Positions 10,788-23,060 of a DNA stretch of 64,000 nucleotides are shown here, piece after piece (positions within the stretch are counted from its first letter, which is position 1; each line of letters opens with the position of its first letter). Below the pieces are notes generated by a model, which was not told the DNA's origin, ran no database searches, and saw nothing but the letters and a program-made list of their open reading frames with translations. Position numbers and translations under genes: made by a program. Source of the stretch: Chlorocebus sabaeus (lineage: Eukaryota; Chordata; Mammalia; Primates; Cercopithecidae); NCBI RefSeq assembly GCF_047675955.1, contig NC_132915.1, forward strand, positions 47,382,026 through 47,446,025, written 5' to 3'.

Positions 10788-11502
10788 TCAATTTTGGCTT
10801 TTGCTGCTGTTGCTTTTGGTGTTTTAGACATGAAGTCTTTGCCCATGCCTATGTCCTGAATGGTACTACCTAGGTTTTCCTCTAGGATTTTTATGGTATT
10901 AGGTCTCACATTTAAGTCTCTAATCCATCTTGAATTAATTTTCGTATAAGGAGTAAGGAAAGGATCCAGTTTCAGCTTTCTACTTATGGCTAGCCAATTT
11001 TCCCAGCACCATTTATTAAATAGGGAATCCTTTCCCCATTTCTTGTTTCTCTCAGGTTTGTCAAAGATCAGATGGCTGTAGACGTGTGGTATTATTTCTG
11101 AGGACTCTGTTCTGTTCCATTGGTCTATATCTCTGTTTTGGTACCAGTACCATGCTGTTTTGGTTACTGTAGCCTTGTAGTATAGTTTGAAGTCAGGTAG
11201 TGTGATGCCTCCAGCTTTGTTCTTTTGACTTAGGATTGTCTTGGAGATGCGGGCTCCTTTTTGGTTCCATATGAACTTTAAAGCAGTTTTTTCCAATTCT
11301 GTGAAGAAACTCATTGGTAGCTTGATGGGGATGGCATTGAATCTATAAATTACCTTGGGCAGTATGGCCATTTTCACGATATTGATTCTTCCTATCCATG
11401 AGCATGGTATGTTCTTCCATTTGTTTGTGTCCTCTTTTATTTCACTGAGCAGTGGTTTGTAGTTCTCCTTGAAGAGGTCCTTTACATCCCTTGTAAGTTG
11501 GA
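10788..11502 (-). pseudogene. L1 ORF2 fragment, inverted part
   Basis: Minus-strand reading gives about 200 uninterrupted codons of L1 ORF2, downstream of the reverse transcriptase catalytic core, from MKMAILPKVIYRFNAIPIK to KTPKATAAKAKIDK, where it meets the target site. It lies in the non-catalytic region before the C-terminal cysteine-rich part. The endonuclease and reverse transcriptase active sites are absent, so it is not functional. The lack of stops over 200 codons shows the insertion is fairly young. Confidence 0.9.
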
Positions 11503-12300
11503 TGGGATCTCATTAAACTAAAGAGCTTCTGCACAGCAAAAGAAACTACCATCAGAGTGAACAGGCAACCTACAGAATGGGAGAAAATTTTTGCAATCTA
11601 CTTATCTGACAAAGGGCTAATATCTAGAACCTACAAAGAACTCAAACAAATTTACAAGAAAAAAACAAACAACCCCATCAAAAAGTGGGCAAAGGATATG
11701 AACAGACATTTCTCAAAAGAAGACATTCATACAGCCAACAGACACATGAAAAAATGCTCATCATCACTGGCCATCAGAGAAATGCAAATCAAAACCACAA
11801 TGAGATACCATCTCACACCAGTTAGAATGGCGATCATTCAAAAGTCAGGAAACAACAGGTGCTGGAGAGGATGTGGAGAAATAGGAACACTTTTACACTG
11901 TTGGTGGGATTGTAAACTAGTTCAACCATTATGGAAAACAGTATGGCGATTCCTCAAGGATCTAGAACTAGATGTACCATATGACCCAGCCATCCCATTA
12001 CTGGGTATATACCCAAAGGATTATAAATTATGCTGCTATAAAGACACATGCACACGTATGTTTATTGCAGCACTATTCACAATAGCAAAGACTTGGAATC
12101 AACCCAAATGTCCATCAGTGACAGATTGGATTAAGAAAATGTGGCACATATACACCATGGAATACTATGCAGCCATAAAAAAGGATGAGTTTGTGTCCTT
12201 TGTAGGGACATGGATGCAGCTGGAAACCATCATTCTTAGCAAACTATCACAAGAACAGAAAACCAAACACCGCATGTTCTCACTGATATGTGGGAACTGA
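11503..12300 (+). pseudogene. L1 ORF2 C-terminal fragment
   Basis: Open in one frame from the inversion junction to the natural ORF2 stop at 12300, about 265 codons, beginning WDLIKLKSFCTAKET. It includes the C-terminal cysteine-rich segment (GNNRCWRGCGEIGTLLHCWW with the following C). It corresponds to the last fifth of ORF2 (full length about 1275 residues). With no start, endonuclease or RT domain it is a relic. It continues in sequence order from the inverted fragment to its left. Confidence 0.92.
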
Positions 12301-12577
12301 ACAATGAGATCACTTGGACTCGGGAAGGGGAACATCACACACCGGGGCCTATCATGGGGAGGGGGGAGGGGGGAGGGATTGCACTGGGAGTTATACCTGA
12401 TGTAAATGACGAGTTGATGGGTGCAGCACACCAACATGGCACAAGTATACATATGTAACAAACCTGCACGTTATGCACATGTACCCTACAACTTAAAGTA
12501 TAATAATAATAAATAAATTAAAAACAAACAAACAAAAAAAATAAAAAAAAAACAAAAATTAAAAAAATAAAAATTTG

Positions 12578-13366
12578 GTCTCTTAAGAATTAACTAGTAG
12601 ATTTTGATATAACAAATTCTTTGTTTATTTTTAAATTTTCTGATAAATGGGTAATCTTTTCTAAAGGTAAATATAGAGACTAATAAACTTCTTGAGTTTT
12701 TTATATATCTATATCAAATTATTGAATACTTGGGTTGGAAGTCAGTAATATGCTACCTTCCAAAAGTGACTTTTTAATAAATATTCCCTGTAAGAAAAAT
12801 AAAAAAAAAAAAAATTATCTAAATGAGTCTAGCATCAATTCAGATGCCAAATCTCTAAATTGGTCCAGCTGCTTCCATATTGCAAGTATCTCCTTATTGC
12901 ATCAAAATAAGTTCTGTGTGAAATAATGTTGGAGCTTGAAATGCCCTTTTTCTAAGTCAGAGTGTTGTGAAAGAAATGCTGTGAAATTTCTAGTCTTTTG
13001 TAAATCTAAGTGTTGATTTTCAGACTTATTTTATGGAAGTGTGTACTTTTTTGTGATGTGTCGCTCCTGTTGAGACCCAGAGGGAAATCTAAAGTCACAG
13101 GTGGGGATCTGACTCACTTCATATTTAGGGGGAAACGTAACAGGTGAGGCTGCCTTCCCATGGCAGAATGATTAGGGTGCCATGTTTCCATGTCAAAAAG
13201 CTTGTTTTGGTTAAAAAAAGGGAATCCTTTTCAATCCTGGGGTTGGTGATATTACCATTACATGTCAATTGAATTGTGCTGTGTCCCGTATACACCCTGC
13301 TACTTTACACCAGTGCAATTAGAATCCATTCTAATTAGTGCAGTCACTTTACTTAGTCCTTAAAAT
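12578..13366. other. Unique AT-rich sequence
   Basis: No repeat or gene recognised. Confidence 0.5.
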
Positions 13367-13698
13367 ATCCAGACTATATGGTCAGGCATGGTGGTTCACG
13401 CCTATAATCCCAACACTTTGGGAGGCCGAGCGGGCGGATCAGGAGGTCAGGAGATTGAGACCATCCTGGCTAACACGGTGAAACCCCGTCTCTACTAAAA
13501 ACACAAACAATTAGCCGGGCGTGGTGGCGGGCGCCTGTAATCCCAGCTACTTGGGAGGCTGGGGCAGGAGAATGGCACGAACCCGGGAGGTGGAGCTTGG
13601 AGTGAGCCGAGATGGCGCCACTGCACTCTGGCCTGGGCAACAGAGCGAGACTCCATCCCCGCCCTCTGCAAAAAAAATTATATACATCCAGACTATGT
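13367..13698 (+). mobile_element. Alu (AluY-like) with target duplication
   Basis: Full-length two-arm Alu at 13380-13685 with a short degraded tail. Candidate 13-bp duplication ATCCAGACTATAT (13367-13379) and ATCCAGACTATGT (13686-13698). The minus-strand 77-codon frame is translated Alu. Confidence 0.93.
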
Positions 13699-14539
13699 AA
13701 CATTATAGACTGATCATCACTTTCTGTGTTACTCTATACTGGAAGCTGGTAGACTGTGTGGGAACGAGCCTTCCTTGAAGGGGAAGGTAGGAATACTTGG
13801 AACATTTGGGTAGGAGGAGGTCCTGAGGGGTCTTTTCAGAGGCATGTTTCCTGTTGGCCTATGTGGTGTCAGCCCCTAAAGTTGGGTTCTCCTCAGAGAA
13901 GGAGAAAAAAGGAAAGATACAGACAACTTTTTAAAACTTTTTTTTTTTTTTTTTTTTTTAAATACAAGGAACTCCAGGATTAAGTGGGTATTCTTCAAAT
14001 ACAGTTACGCTATTCGTTTTTTATTTACCACGTAAATGGCACATGCCTATCCAATCATTATCACTCTTACTCATGGCACAAATAGATAAGAGGAAGCTCC
14101 TGTTATGAAGCTTTTGGAAAGAAGAGTGACTTTGGTCAGAATTTTGGTTCACATCTACATTCTGACACAGCGATGTCATTTTTCTCTCTGTTGGTTTGTG
14201 ATACCTTGTCTGCTTACACAGATGCTAGGTAGACGAAAAAAGTAGGTGACTATGTCAAAGCTGTAAAGGTGATTTTCCTTTGGTGTGTGCTTTGTTTCTT
14301 TGGTAAGAAGTGTTTCTTTCACTTTATTGGTTACCTGAGTCTGTGGTTAGGGGGAAGCATCATGGAGTAGTCATTATCAAATTTCTTTTTTCTTGACACT
14401 TTGTTAAAACATCTTTGAAGAAGTTCAAGATAGAAACAGATGAAAGTAGAGCTCCTATTTTTAGAACAGGCAGAGTGCAAGTGCAGAAGGGTCCACAGCT
14501 CTTCACCTTGTGAAAATCATTGTCATGCTTCTATCAGTC
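13699..14539. other. Unique sequence with T22 tract
   Basis: No recognised element apart from an uninterrupted T22 run at 13938-13959. Confidence 0.5.
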
Positions 14540-14900
14540 AATGAGTCGGTCAACAAATATTTATCCAATAATTACCTTTGCAGAAGTGGCCCTTGCCTGT
14601 CTGGAGCTTACAGTCTAGACCAGAAAGCGGGCACTACACACGTCACACAAATGAATATATACTTTCACACTTAGGTAAATGCCCTGAAGGGGAAGAATGA
14701 GCTACTAAGCTTGTGAATAACAGGATACTTACTTTAGGTTGAGAGGTCAGACAAGGGTTTTCTGGGGCAGTGACTTTCAAGCTGAGCTTTAAAGGATGAG
14801 TAAGAGTTGGGCCAATGGAGAGATGGGGGAGAAGGTTCTAGGCAGAGAAACCAGTATATGTGAAGCCCCTGAGAGGTGACGAATTGGCTGCTCTTAAGAG
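14540..14900 (-). mobile_element. L2 LINE 3' region
   Basis: Antisense L2: GTCAACAAATATTTATCC, CTGGAGCTTACAGTCTAGA, GGGCAGTGACTTTCAAGCTGAGCTTTAAAGGATGAGTAAGAG, TTCTAGGCAGAGAAACCAG, TGTGAAGCCCCTGAGAGG. Block order fits L2 in reverse orientation. Confidence 0.85.
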
Positions 14901-14929
14901 ATTTGGGGCCAGAGAGCCCTGGCCTAGAC

Positions 14930-15085
14930 TTTGCTTGGCAGTTCTGTGCCTCCCATGAGGCTGTCTACTTTGTGCTTCAGTAGCCTCAGTTGAAATATGA
15001 GGCCCATAATACCCCTTACAGTGTTGTCCTGAGGATGAAAGATGATTTCATAAAGCAATGATGCAAAGTAGAAACTGTATTAGCA
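14930..15085 (+). mobile_element. MIR SINE
   Basis: Sense MIR: CTTCAGTAGCCTCAGTTGAAATATGAGG, CCATAATACCCCTTACAGTGTTGTCCTGAGGATGAAAGATGA, then the 3' part. Confidence 0.75.
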
Positions 15086-16054
15086 ACAACAGCATCATCC
15101 TTTTTTATTTTACTATTTTAGGAATCTTTTAAATGATGTATCTTAGTTAACACATCTGTGTTTTGTACTGGAGTGGGGGTGGGGGTGATTTTTTTTGGAA
15201 ATCAGAGCAGGAAATTCTCTGTACATTTTGAAAATGATTAGAATTAGCACAAACCAAAGTAAAATCACCTTTCCAGCTTTGACATGGTCACCTACATTTT
15301 TGTCTAGTAGGTTTGAACATGGGGCTTCAATTTAGAAATGGGTTGTCTTCAAGTTTCATCCTTTCTGTTTCCTCAATCTTTAGAATAAACTTGAGGGTAA
15401 TGTATTATTTCTTTGATTCTTGCCTTGGTAATGCTGGGTCAAAATCAAAATCCATAAAGCTAAAGGAACATACCAAGTGTGGAGTCCTGTTCCTGCACTG
15501 CTGTGGGAAAATGGGATCTTTGAGCTTGAGAATTTCTTGCCTGAGAATGCAGGTTGGAGTTCATGGAGGAGGGTCTTCAGGTGGGCAGTGACACTTGGGG
15601 TTAGCACTGCTCCAATGAGCACAGTGCCTGCTCTGGATTATGATCTAGATCTTATAATGAGGCAAAGAGGACAGAAGTGGGGGAGACATACCTGTCATTA
15701 CTCATTATATTGCACTTTTGTTCTCTCTCTCAAAAAAAAAAAAAAATCCCCTTGGGAATTAAAACATGTTCATACTTTTTTACAGTAAAGAGATTAATTT
15801 ATTTCCAGAAATTATTCAAATATTGGTTTAGTGTGTTTCATATGTGACAATCTCTTAATTTTTAAAACCAAAGACCTTTTTCTGATTTCATGAAAAATAG
15901 TATATTGTAATAATCACATAACATATTCCACCTTCTTAATTGCCAACTGTTCTTGTCTCATTCTGAGTATATTCATTTGAACATTGCTTGCCCAAGTCTT
16001 TCCATTAATAAACAAAACAGAAATCTTGAAAAGCCATTATGATCATCACTCCCA
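15086..16054. other. Unique sequence
   Basis: No repeat recognised except short A runs. Overlapping 80-100 codon open frames near 15313-15788 on both strands have no motif or splice support, so none is called. Confidence 0.45.
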
Positions 16055-16190
16055 TGTTACATTCATATATTAATTCTTTGAATAAGTATTACTGAGCACC
16101 CACAATGTACCAGCCTCCGAGTTTACTGAGCACTCTTGATGTACCAGGCTCTGAGGAGGCTTCAAGGATAAAACACAAGCAAGACCCTGG
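16055..16190 (-). mobile_element. L2 LINE 3' fragment with internal 34-bp duplication
   Basis: Antisense L2 3' end (AATAAGTATTACTGAGCACC, AATGTACCAGCCTCCGAG, AAGGATAAAACACAAGCAAG). The TACTGAGCAC...TGTACCAGGCT segment is present twice in tandem, 16090-16123 and 16124-16157, about 27 of 34 bases alike, so part of the element was duplicated long ago. Confidence 0.75.
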
Positions 16191-16989
16191 TAACTTTGGT
16201 GTGTATCATCACAACCTTAACAGATATCAGGCAATGTGTTTTGAAGTAAAGGGTGTTCTTTTGTTTTTTCTTTTATTGTTGGTGTGCAGCTTTCACTATG
16301 TATGACATCTATATCAATGTTTTGATGGTATTAAAAGTACAGAGTGATGACGTACTGCCTCTCTTTTTTTTCAGAATATTTCAGTAGCCTGTACAGTTCT
16401 GGTTATAAAAGGACACAGATAGTTATATAATAGAAACTATTATAATTAAAACTATTTGCCAGTATCTTTTATAAAGCATAGTTTTGTGATTACACAGGAA
16501 ATGTGTGTGTGTGTGTAGTTATGTGTGTGTATGTATATGCATACATTCATATGTATATAAATACAGACATACAATTGTAGAAAATTGAGAAACCATGTAA
16601 AAGCCCAAAGAATAAATTTACATGCAACCCTACCTCTGAGAAAACATCTATTTAAATTTTGAATTATAGCTTTTCATTTTTTTCATTTCTAAGAGTTTAT
16701 TGTGAAGAACTAATTAGAAAACTTTGCTAAGTCCTATGCCTAACAAAATGATTTGCAGTATTGCTTCTAATAGCCCAAAATTTGAATCTGACAGTAACAA
16801 GTCAGTTACTTAAAGTTTGGCCCAGTTTCTGCTTTTCATTATTCTGTATACAGGCGTGGTGTATGTGTGTTGGAGTGGTACTAACATTTATTTAAGTCTT
16901 TCTGAGATTCTAGGTCCTATTAGGCCAGGTCAACATGTTTTCTCAGTGAATGATTCCATCCACTGTCGGGGGACTAGTGACAGTGTTAT
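16191..16989. other. Unique sequence with TG/TA run
   Basis: No dispersed repeat recognised. The interrupted (TG)n/(TA)n run at 16503-16560 is the only notable feature. Confidence 0.45.
16503..16560. repeat. (TG)n/(TA)n microsatellite
   Basis: Alternating purine-pyrimidine: GTGTGTGTGTGTGT, then ATGTGTGTGTATGTATATGC. Interrupted. Confidence 0.85.
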
Positions 16990-17100
16990 AACCAGTTTAC
17001 AGTTAAAGGGACCTTGAAGCTCAGAAAGATTAAGTGACTTACTCACGGTCCTTCAGCTAATAAATGAAAGAGTTGGGGTTACATGTACTTCAATAATATT
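16990..17100 (-). mobile_element. MIR SINE fragment
   Basis: Antisense MIR: CAGTTTACAGTTAAAGGGACC, GAAGCTCAGAAAGATTAAGTGACTTACTCACGGTCC, TCAGCTAATAAATGAAAGAG. Confidence 0.8.
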
Positions 17101-18690
17101 TTTTTAAAAACCCTTTGTCAAGGCTGTCTTTTTATTATCTAGAGAGTTCCATATATTTCCAGATGCTTGGCAGGATGTGGATAAATTTAAAAATTGACAT
17201 TATTTCCCTAGGGGGAGGTGCTTTGTAATATGTGAAGTGTTCCCCGCCTCCAAATCTTTTTGTAGAAGTAGTACTAAACTGGTCCAACTGTTTACTTGGA
17301 ACTTCTTAGAAGGCCAGTTATTGTGACGTTAGGGCATGCTCCCTTCCCCAGCCGGTGCTCTAGAGAGAGTGGATATCTGGCGTGGGTGGCACAGGCAGCC
17401 ATCTCACCCTGCCTGCAGCTCTGCCACAGCACTATGCATTCCCTGAATGGATTGGGGCACACACATGGTCTCTACTGAGTGGTTTTCCTAAAAAGCGTAA
17501 TGAAACTACAGCACTTGGTATCTTAACCAAGACACTAAAGTCTGTAGTAACAGTGCTCTTTTTCAGCACCTATTCATAGTCAGTTTAGTAAAAGCAGCTA
17601 CATAGCTATCCTTATAGACTGAGTTGTAAAATATAAGACCTTGGGCCTCACAAACAGGCTGGTTTCATTGGCTCTGTTTTCAAAGCATTTGTTTATAATC
17701 ATCTTACTTGTATTACCTTTCTTCCATGTGGTAAATGCTGCCACACCCCCATCAAAGGAAGTGTGTAAAAGTAGGGTCAATCTCCTTGTCCTTTTGTGCA
17801 TTAAAGTTTTCTCATGGAAACTATAAAGGCTATTCTAAAAACCCTTCTATAAACTATAAATAAGCCCATAAGATCTATTTGAATGTCAATACATTAAATG
17901 CTTAATATATGTACAAAGACCAAAGTGATGTTTGCTTTTCTATCGTTCCCTTCTAAAATTCCACAAAGTCTTTCAAAGTAACAACCACAAGGAGTCGTAA
18001 GCACATGCTTCATCTAAATGTCACCTAATCGCAGGGGTGCTGTGTCTTAGAGTATGCCGTGCATAAAATCACTGGATCTGCACATGCCTCCAGCAGTTTA
18101 GGATATTTATGATAGAGAAGAAGAATGAGGTAAATTAGGATAAAGCTCTGGTTTTGGCTTTAAATTTCCTATATTTTACAAGTCCAAGTTATTCGTTTGC
18201 CATCCTGACAAGGTTTAATATTCAAAATATGGGCTTGAAGGCCCTGTGAGGCCAATCAGCTATTAACTATGCTTTCAGGTTTAGCTTTTAAAGAGTTTAA
18301 AAATACACTCATTAATTTGAATTGCTACTATTGCAACATCCATTTTTTGAAAATTATACCGCCTGAGCTATTGACCAGATAACCATGAGCAAAAACAGTT
18401 TCCTGGGATCTGCTGTATAGATCATGAACCTCTTTTGCTCCCTTTATTCTATAAGGGGAAAGGGGCTTTAGGAACTGTTAGATTTTTAGAAAGGGTTATT
18501 TTTTTTTTCTTTCAGCAGAAGCTTTTTTTTTTCCTCTGCCCTTCTCCTCAAATATCAATATCCAAAAAAGCGTTCTCTTATTTTAGAAGAAAGAGAAAGA
18601 CAAAACAATATTTCCCCTAAAGGTATGAAACGTTAATGTGGAAGGAGAATTTTTAGTGAAGAAATCTGAGTTTCTTCTTTTCTGACGCTG
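17101..18690. other. Unique sequence
   Basis: No dispersed repeat recognised over 1.6 kb. Several 60-68 codon open frames around 17296-17826 overlap on both strands and look random. Confidence 0.5.
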
Positions 18691-19070
18691 GAGGCAGGGT
18701 TAGATTCATTTAGTATGTAACGGCCTAGACAAGAGCTTGTTTCAAATCCTGAACCATCCAGTTATGGCTCAACCGTGGTTCCCTACAGCAGCAGCTGAGA
18801 GGTTAATGTTACCCGCAGCTCTTTTCCGGAAAGCAGATGAGTAATTCCACCTTCAGAGGGTGACCTGTTGGCGCTCCCTTACTCATCTCGGTATAAACAA
18901 CACATAGGGAGCGGGTTATTTGTTGGCAAGGTATATTTCTGTGGGAGGTAGGGAGCAAAAGAAGAGGCAATAAAAAGAGACTTAGATAGTTGAAAACTGC
19001 AAATCTCAACATGGCAAGCATTCAGAGCATGGTAACTGGCCAAGAAGAGGAATCTTAAGTACACAAATGT
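18691..19070. other. Unique, relatively CpG-rich block
   Basis: About 380 bp without repeats that keeps seven CpGs, more than its AT-rich surroundings. No clear splice-bounded frame. It could be a conserved non-coding element; this rests only on base composition. Confidence 0.25.
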
Positions 19071-20039
19071 GCCTGATCTCTCAGACCCTTCAGGTAGAAC
19101 CTCAGTGGGGCAATGTCCTGCTGTGTGTCCTCAGCGTGTTCTCTAGACCTCAAAGAGGAACCCACTCTAGGTTTCTGCTCAACTTCTCTCCCTACAGTGC
19201 CCTTTACAGACCTCTCCTCAGTGCCTCTTCCTCACTTTTCATTAATCTCCTTTCATATGTTTGTTTCAAGACTGGAGCCTTTAAATATTAGACCTTGTCA
19301 GGATGACAAATGCAAACCAGACAAACCACTAATGCACTACTGTTCAATATGTTTGATTCTCCTTCTAATCAACCAGGAATCCCTCACTGCGAAATAGCTT
19401 TAAGGGGCATCTGGAAACATCCAGCTAGGCTTTACTTTGTCCTGGTGAAGGTCAATGTTGGACACCAGCTACAGCAGAGACCCTCCCACTGGCAGGCAGG
19501 TAGCAGTTTTACTAGTATGTGGTCTTTTCTGAGAGCTGCAGAGACCACAGGCTTTGCATTTCTCACATAAAGAATTTCTGTGCACTCAGTTTTCCTGTGT
19601 GTGGAACTGATGTGCAATATTGATTCAGATGATTTTTCCTTTCATAATGAAAAATCCTTTAGAAGTAGACAATTATTTCCCTATTTAATTCATTTTTGGG
19701 AAATTGACTATGAGATGCTAAAGAATGATTTTATAAACATCATCAGAAATAAAACAGTTTTTTAATGTGCAAAATTAGTTCTGTTCTCCCAATATGAGTG
19801 TTAGAAGTTTACTTGTAAAATGATTGTGGACCCATGGAAAGATGGCTACATGTGGACTTGCAAATTTCCTTACCCTAGCTGAGGGATATTTGTGACTAGT
19901 GTTACAAACAAGGGAGAAATCATATTGGCAAATTTAGTACTGGGTTAGAACGAGTTTTTTAAAATGAAAATCTGACTGTGGGCTGACCATGGCCTATGGG
20001 TCCTGCATCATCCAGACCGGTCCAAAGTCACAGCTTGTC
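19071..20039. other. Unique sequence
   Basis: No repeat recognised. Overlapping open frames of 74, 94 and 86 codons at 19067-19570 use different frames of one stop-poor stretch and show no motif. Confidence 0.45.
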
Positions 20040-20530
20040 ACTATCACCCATGTTTTCTGGGCTCCAGCCCTACCTGCTGAACTCACCAAGCTCTTTGCTG
20101 CCTCAGACTGTTTGCACATGCTGTTCCCTCTGCCAATAATGAGCTTCCCAGCACTTGTCTGGCTAATTCTTACTCATTCTTTAGGATTGAGTTTTAATGT
20201 CACTGTTTGAAACAGACCATCTTCTTTGAACCCCAGTCTTCTTTAGGTCTCCCTGTTATCCATCTTTGTCACTTGCAGTATTTCTTCCTTAGAGCACTTA
20301 TCTCAACCGTGAATGTGTAGCCATCTGGGATGTTATCATTGGCTGCTTGGCTAGGTTGTAAGTTGGCAAGGAAGGGTAAATCTGCTTCCGTGTTCATCAT
20401 TGTGTCTTCAGCACCTAGCGTGTAGAAGTATCTAAATAAATATTTGCTAGCTGGATAGGTAGAGGAATGGATAGATGGAAGAATGAATGGTTGAAAGATT
20501 AAATGAATGGAAGAGTAAATGAAAGAATGC
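20040..20530 (+). mobile_element. L2 LINE 3' end with terminal microsatellite
   Basis: Sense L2: TTTGCACATGCTGTTCCCTCTGCC, TTCTTACTCATTCTTTAGG, TTTTAATGTCACTG, GCACTTATCTCAACCGTGAA, CACCTAGCGTGTAGAAGTATCTAAATAAATATTTGC, then a degenerate (GAATG)n tail at 20452-20525. CR1/L2 elements end in short tandem repeats rather than poly-A, so the true 3' end is present. Confidence 0.85.
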
Positions 20531-21584
20531 AAGAGTGTTTTGAATCATCTAGTACATTGTTTTGGTTTTTACACAATTAGGAATCTCAGTCAAGTCAGCT
20601 TATAAGATCAAGAGATAAATCTCCTCATCCCTGGAGAGTGTTCTGCCAGATGCCTGATAGATCTATCTGTGGATACCTAACTACAAGATTTCTACCCAGA
20701 GAAGAGACCAGATGGGCACACTGCCTTCCTGGAAATCTTTAACATATAAATGCCATGTTCACTTTAGTCTTTGTCCCAATGATAAGATTAATCATTGAAG
20801 ATAAATATTATGTCTCATTGACATGTATGCCATTTGTTACATTTCAGAGTATCATGCACCAGTGTCATACATATCGTGAGCATGCTCTTTTTTCAATGAT
20901 TATAACTATAAATGAGGATCTGGGGATGAATGGAATTTCACTGATAAAATATAAATACTGACATTTCTCACATAAGAAAAATTGTAAAATCCCACACTTT
21001 TGACCCATGAAGTAGGTCTCACTGATTCTTTCCCTCACTGAGAACTCTTTGTCCTTATGTTGTGAATGCACAGAGAGACTATATTAAAACATTTTGTCTG
21101 TACATCTATTGTGTCTCTTCACCATTTTCTTTTATGAATAAGCCAAGAAGGGATGTTTGCCTCTCATAAATCTTTTACAAGAACAGTTCCAGTGAAAGAA
21201 ACCACAGATGTTACTGCCAGTTTAGGTTTCTAACAAACTACTCTGCCAGTCCCACATGAGCTTCTAAGTTGAAAGCTTGCAGTGCTTGGAAATTTCACGG
21301 ATATTCCTGTATTTTAGCTTTGGAATGTTTACCAATCAGAAAAGCATATTCTTATTTAAGCCTAAGCAATCACATCGTGCTTAGTGTTTGTTTAAGATTA
21401 ACCTCTGTTACTTTGGTCCTATCCAGTATCTTGCCCTTCTTTGCTGCTTTCTTTCCAAATGTCCCCAGTTTTCCATCAAATTCTGTGCTGCACTGATTTG
21501 GAGGGTATCACAGACACAAACTCCTGGTGTGAAATGTGGCCCTCATCACATTGTCTGTCCTCTGAGTAAGTTACCTTCACTATT
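20531..21584. other. Unique sequence
   Basis: No repeat or gene recognised. Confidence 0.5.
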
Positions 21585-21690
21585 GGACTGTTAACTCCTT
21601 GCAACGGTAGGTTGCATGTCACCTTTGCATTCCTCAGTGCTTGTGTTGCAACTGCAGTCTTGATAGTGCTTGATGTTTGTAGAATTAAGA
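21585..21690 (+). mobile_element. L2 LINE 3' fragment
   Basis: GACTGTTAACTCCTTGCAACGG...GCATTCCTCAGTGCTTG...ATAGTGCTTGATGTTTGT resembles the sense L2 3' end. Short and diverged. Confidence 0.55.
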
Positions 21691-22294
21691 TAAACCGAGT
21701 ATCATTTTTTTTGGGTGAGTCATTTTTGATAATTTCACATCATGTATTTTGTGAAATATTGGAATGTGTATAAATTTTTTGCTTCTTAATATGGTGGGGA
21801 AAATGGTGATTAGGAAGCTGGCATATTCAAACCTGGTAACACTTTGGTATATATGATCTATATTACAGTAAAGTTTATCATATGACTTTGATAGACTTTA
21901 AGGGAAAATGAATTTTTTTCTCACAGACAATGATAAAGAAGTGAATGGTTTTATACACACATTATCACTTGTACACACATACCAGTAGGTTCAAGGACTA
22001 TGGATAAAAGCCAGTACAAAGTCTACTCTTGAATGATTGCTCTTGACCTTGTACAATCTTACCTGGGAATGTTTGTGTATCCCATGTTTTTATTCGTTTT
22101 AAGCTATAAAACTGGATTTCTACCTCACCTCATTAAATTTTGAAACATGGCAATTTAGAACTAAATAAGAATGAATTTGGCTTTTTTATTCAGGCTGTAT
22201 TATAAATCTTATTTAGATACCATTTTAAGTCCTCTTTTTATGCATTTTTGTTTCTGTTGACTCAAAAGTCCTTAACAAACTTTTCTTTAAAAAA
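21691..22294. other. Unique AT-rich sequence
   Basis: No element recognised. Confidence 0.45.
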
Positions 22295-22645
22295 AACTTT
22301 AATTTTATTTTTAATTGATTAGATAGTACAGTCACATAGTGTAAAATTTAAGAGGTACAAAATAGTAGATGGTAATATAGTATAAGTATCTTTTTCCCTA
22401 GCTACCCAGTTGAGCTCTTTGGAGTTAACCACTGTTGTGACTTATGTATCCTTCCAGAGTTGGTTTATTCTTATGCTTGCTTACACATACATACACATTC
22501 CACATATATGTATATGTGTATGTACATAAGGCTGTATTTTTAAAGTGCAAATGGTAGCAGATCATATACCCTACTTTGTACTGGCTTTCACTTTAGTGTA
22601 TATGTCTAATCCTTTCTTTTGCCTGGATCAAATATTTGTTTTTAC
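22295..22645 (-). mobile_element. Old L1 (L1M) 3' UTR fragment
   Basis: Antisense: GTAAAATTTAAGAGGTACAAA, CCCTAGCTACCCAGTTGAGCTC, GTTAACCACTGTTGTGACTTATGTATCCTTCCAGAG, CAAATGGTAGCAGATCATA, GTACTGGCTTTCAC. Contains a short TA/CA run near 22480-22530. Confidence 0.7.
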
Positions 22646-23060
22646 AAAGACTTTTCAATTTGTGGGGTCATGTGAATGTTTGTTGCAAGTTTGTTCAGTT
22701 ACATTGTATGCACCTCAGATATGCTGTAAAACAACCCTATGAGCTATGAGCTAAGGTGCCTGCAATATTTTATTAACTTCATTTCAAAAGTAAAGAATAG
22801 TCTGGCTTCTGTCCACTGAGGGTCAGAGTCTGTATGATTATCCTTACTTCCAGCTTCAGCTTCTGACATGTCGGGCAAGAGTAAACATAAAGCCAGTTGA
22901 GTAAGTTACCTATAGAAATTTGGCAAAGAAACAAGAAATGCCTATGATTTATTTCTTATTATACTCTGCCTACTTAACAACAAAACAAAAAACATAAAAC
23001 AAAAAACACTTTCATTTTCACTTCTGACATGTTGACCCTACTGATGTTAGTCAGTAAATT
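22646..23060. other. Unique sequence
   Basis: Nothing recognised. Confidence 0.45.

Larger units (their letters stand above)
10774..12577 (+). mobile_element. Young L1PA insertion, 5'-inverted (twin priming)
   Basis: One insertion with two opposite parts. 10788-11502 is ORF2 sequence in antisense; 11503-12503 is the next part of ORF2 plus the 3' UTR in sense, followed by an A-rich tail. In L1 order the parts abut: the inverted part ends in residues AKIDK and the sense part starts WDLIKL. A 14-bp candidate target duplication (AAAATAAAAATTTG) lies at 10774-10787 and 12564-12577, preceded by a TTTT/AATT-type endonuclease site on the other strand. The 3' UTR keeps the G-rich tract (12356-12376). 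Only the last 1.7 kb of L1 is present, so it cannot mobilise itself. Confidence 0.93.

Noticed and set aside
11557..12300. 247-codon frame as a possible gene
   Set aside because: It is the C-terminus of L1 ORF2 in a 5'-inverted L1 without its catalytic domains.
13938..13959. T22 run as a Pol III terminator or retroposon tail
   Set aside because: No tRNA, 5S or SINE sequence adjoins it on either strand.
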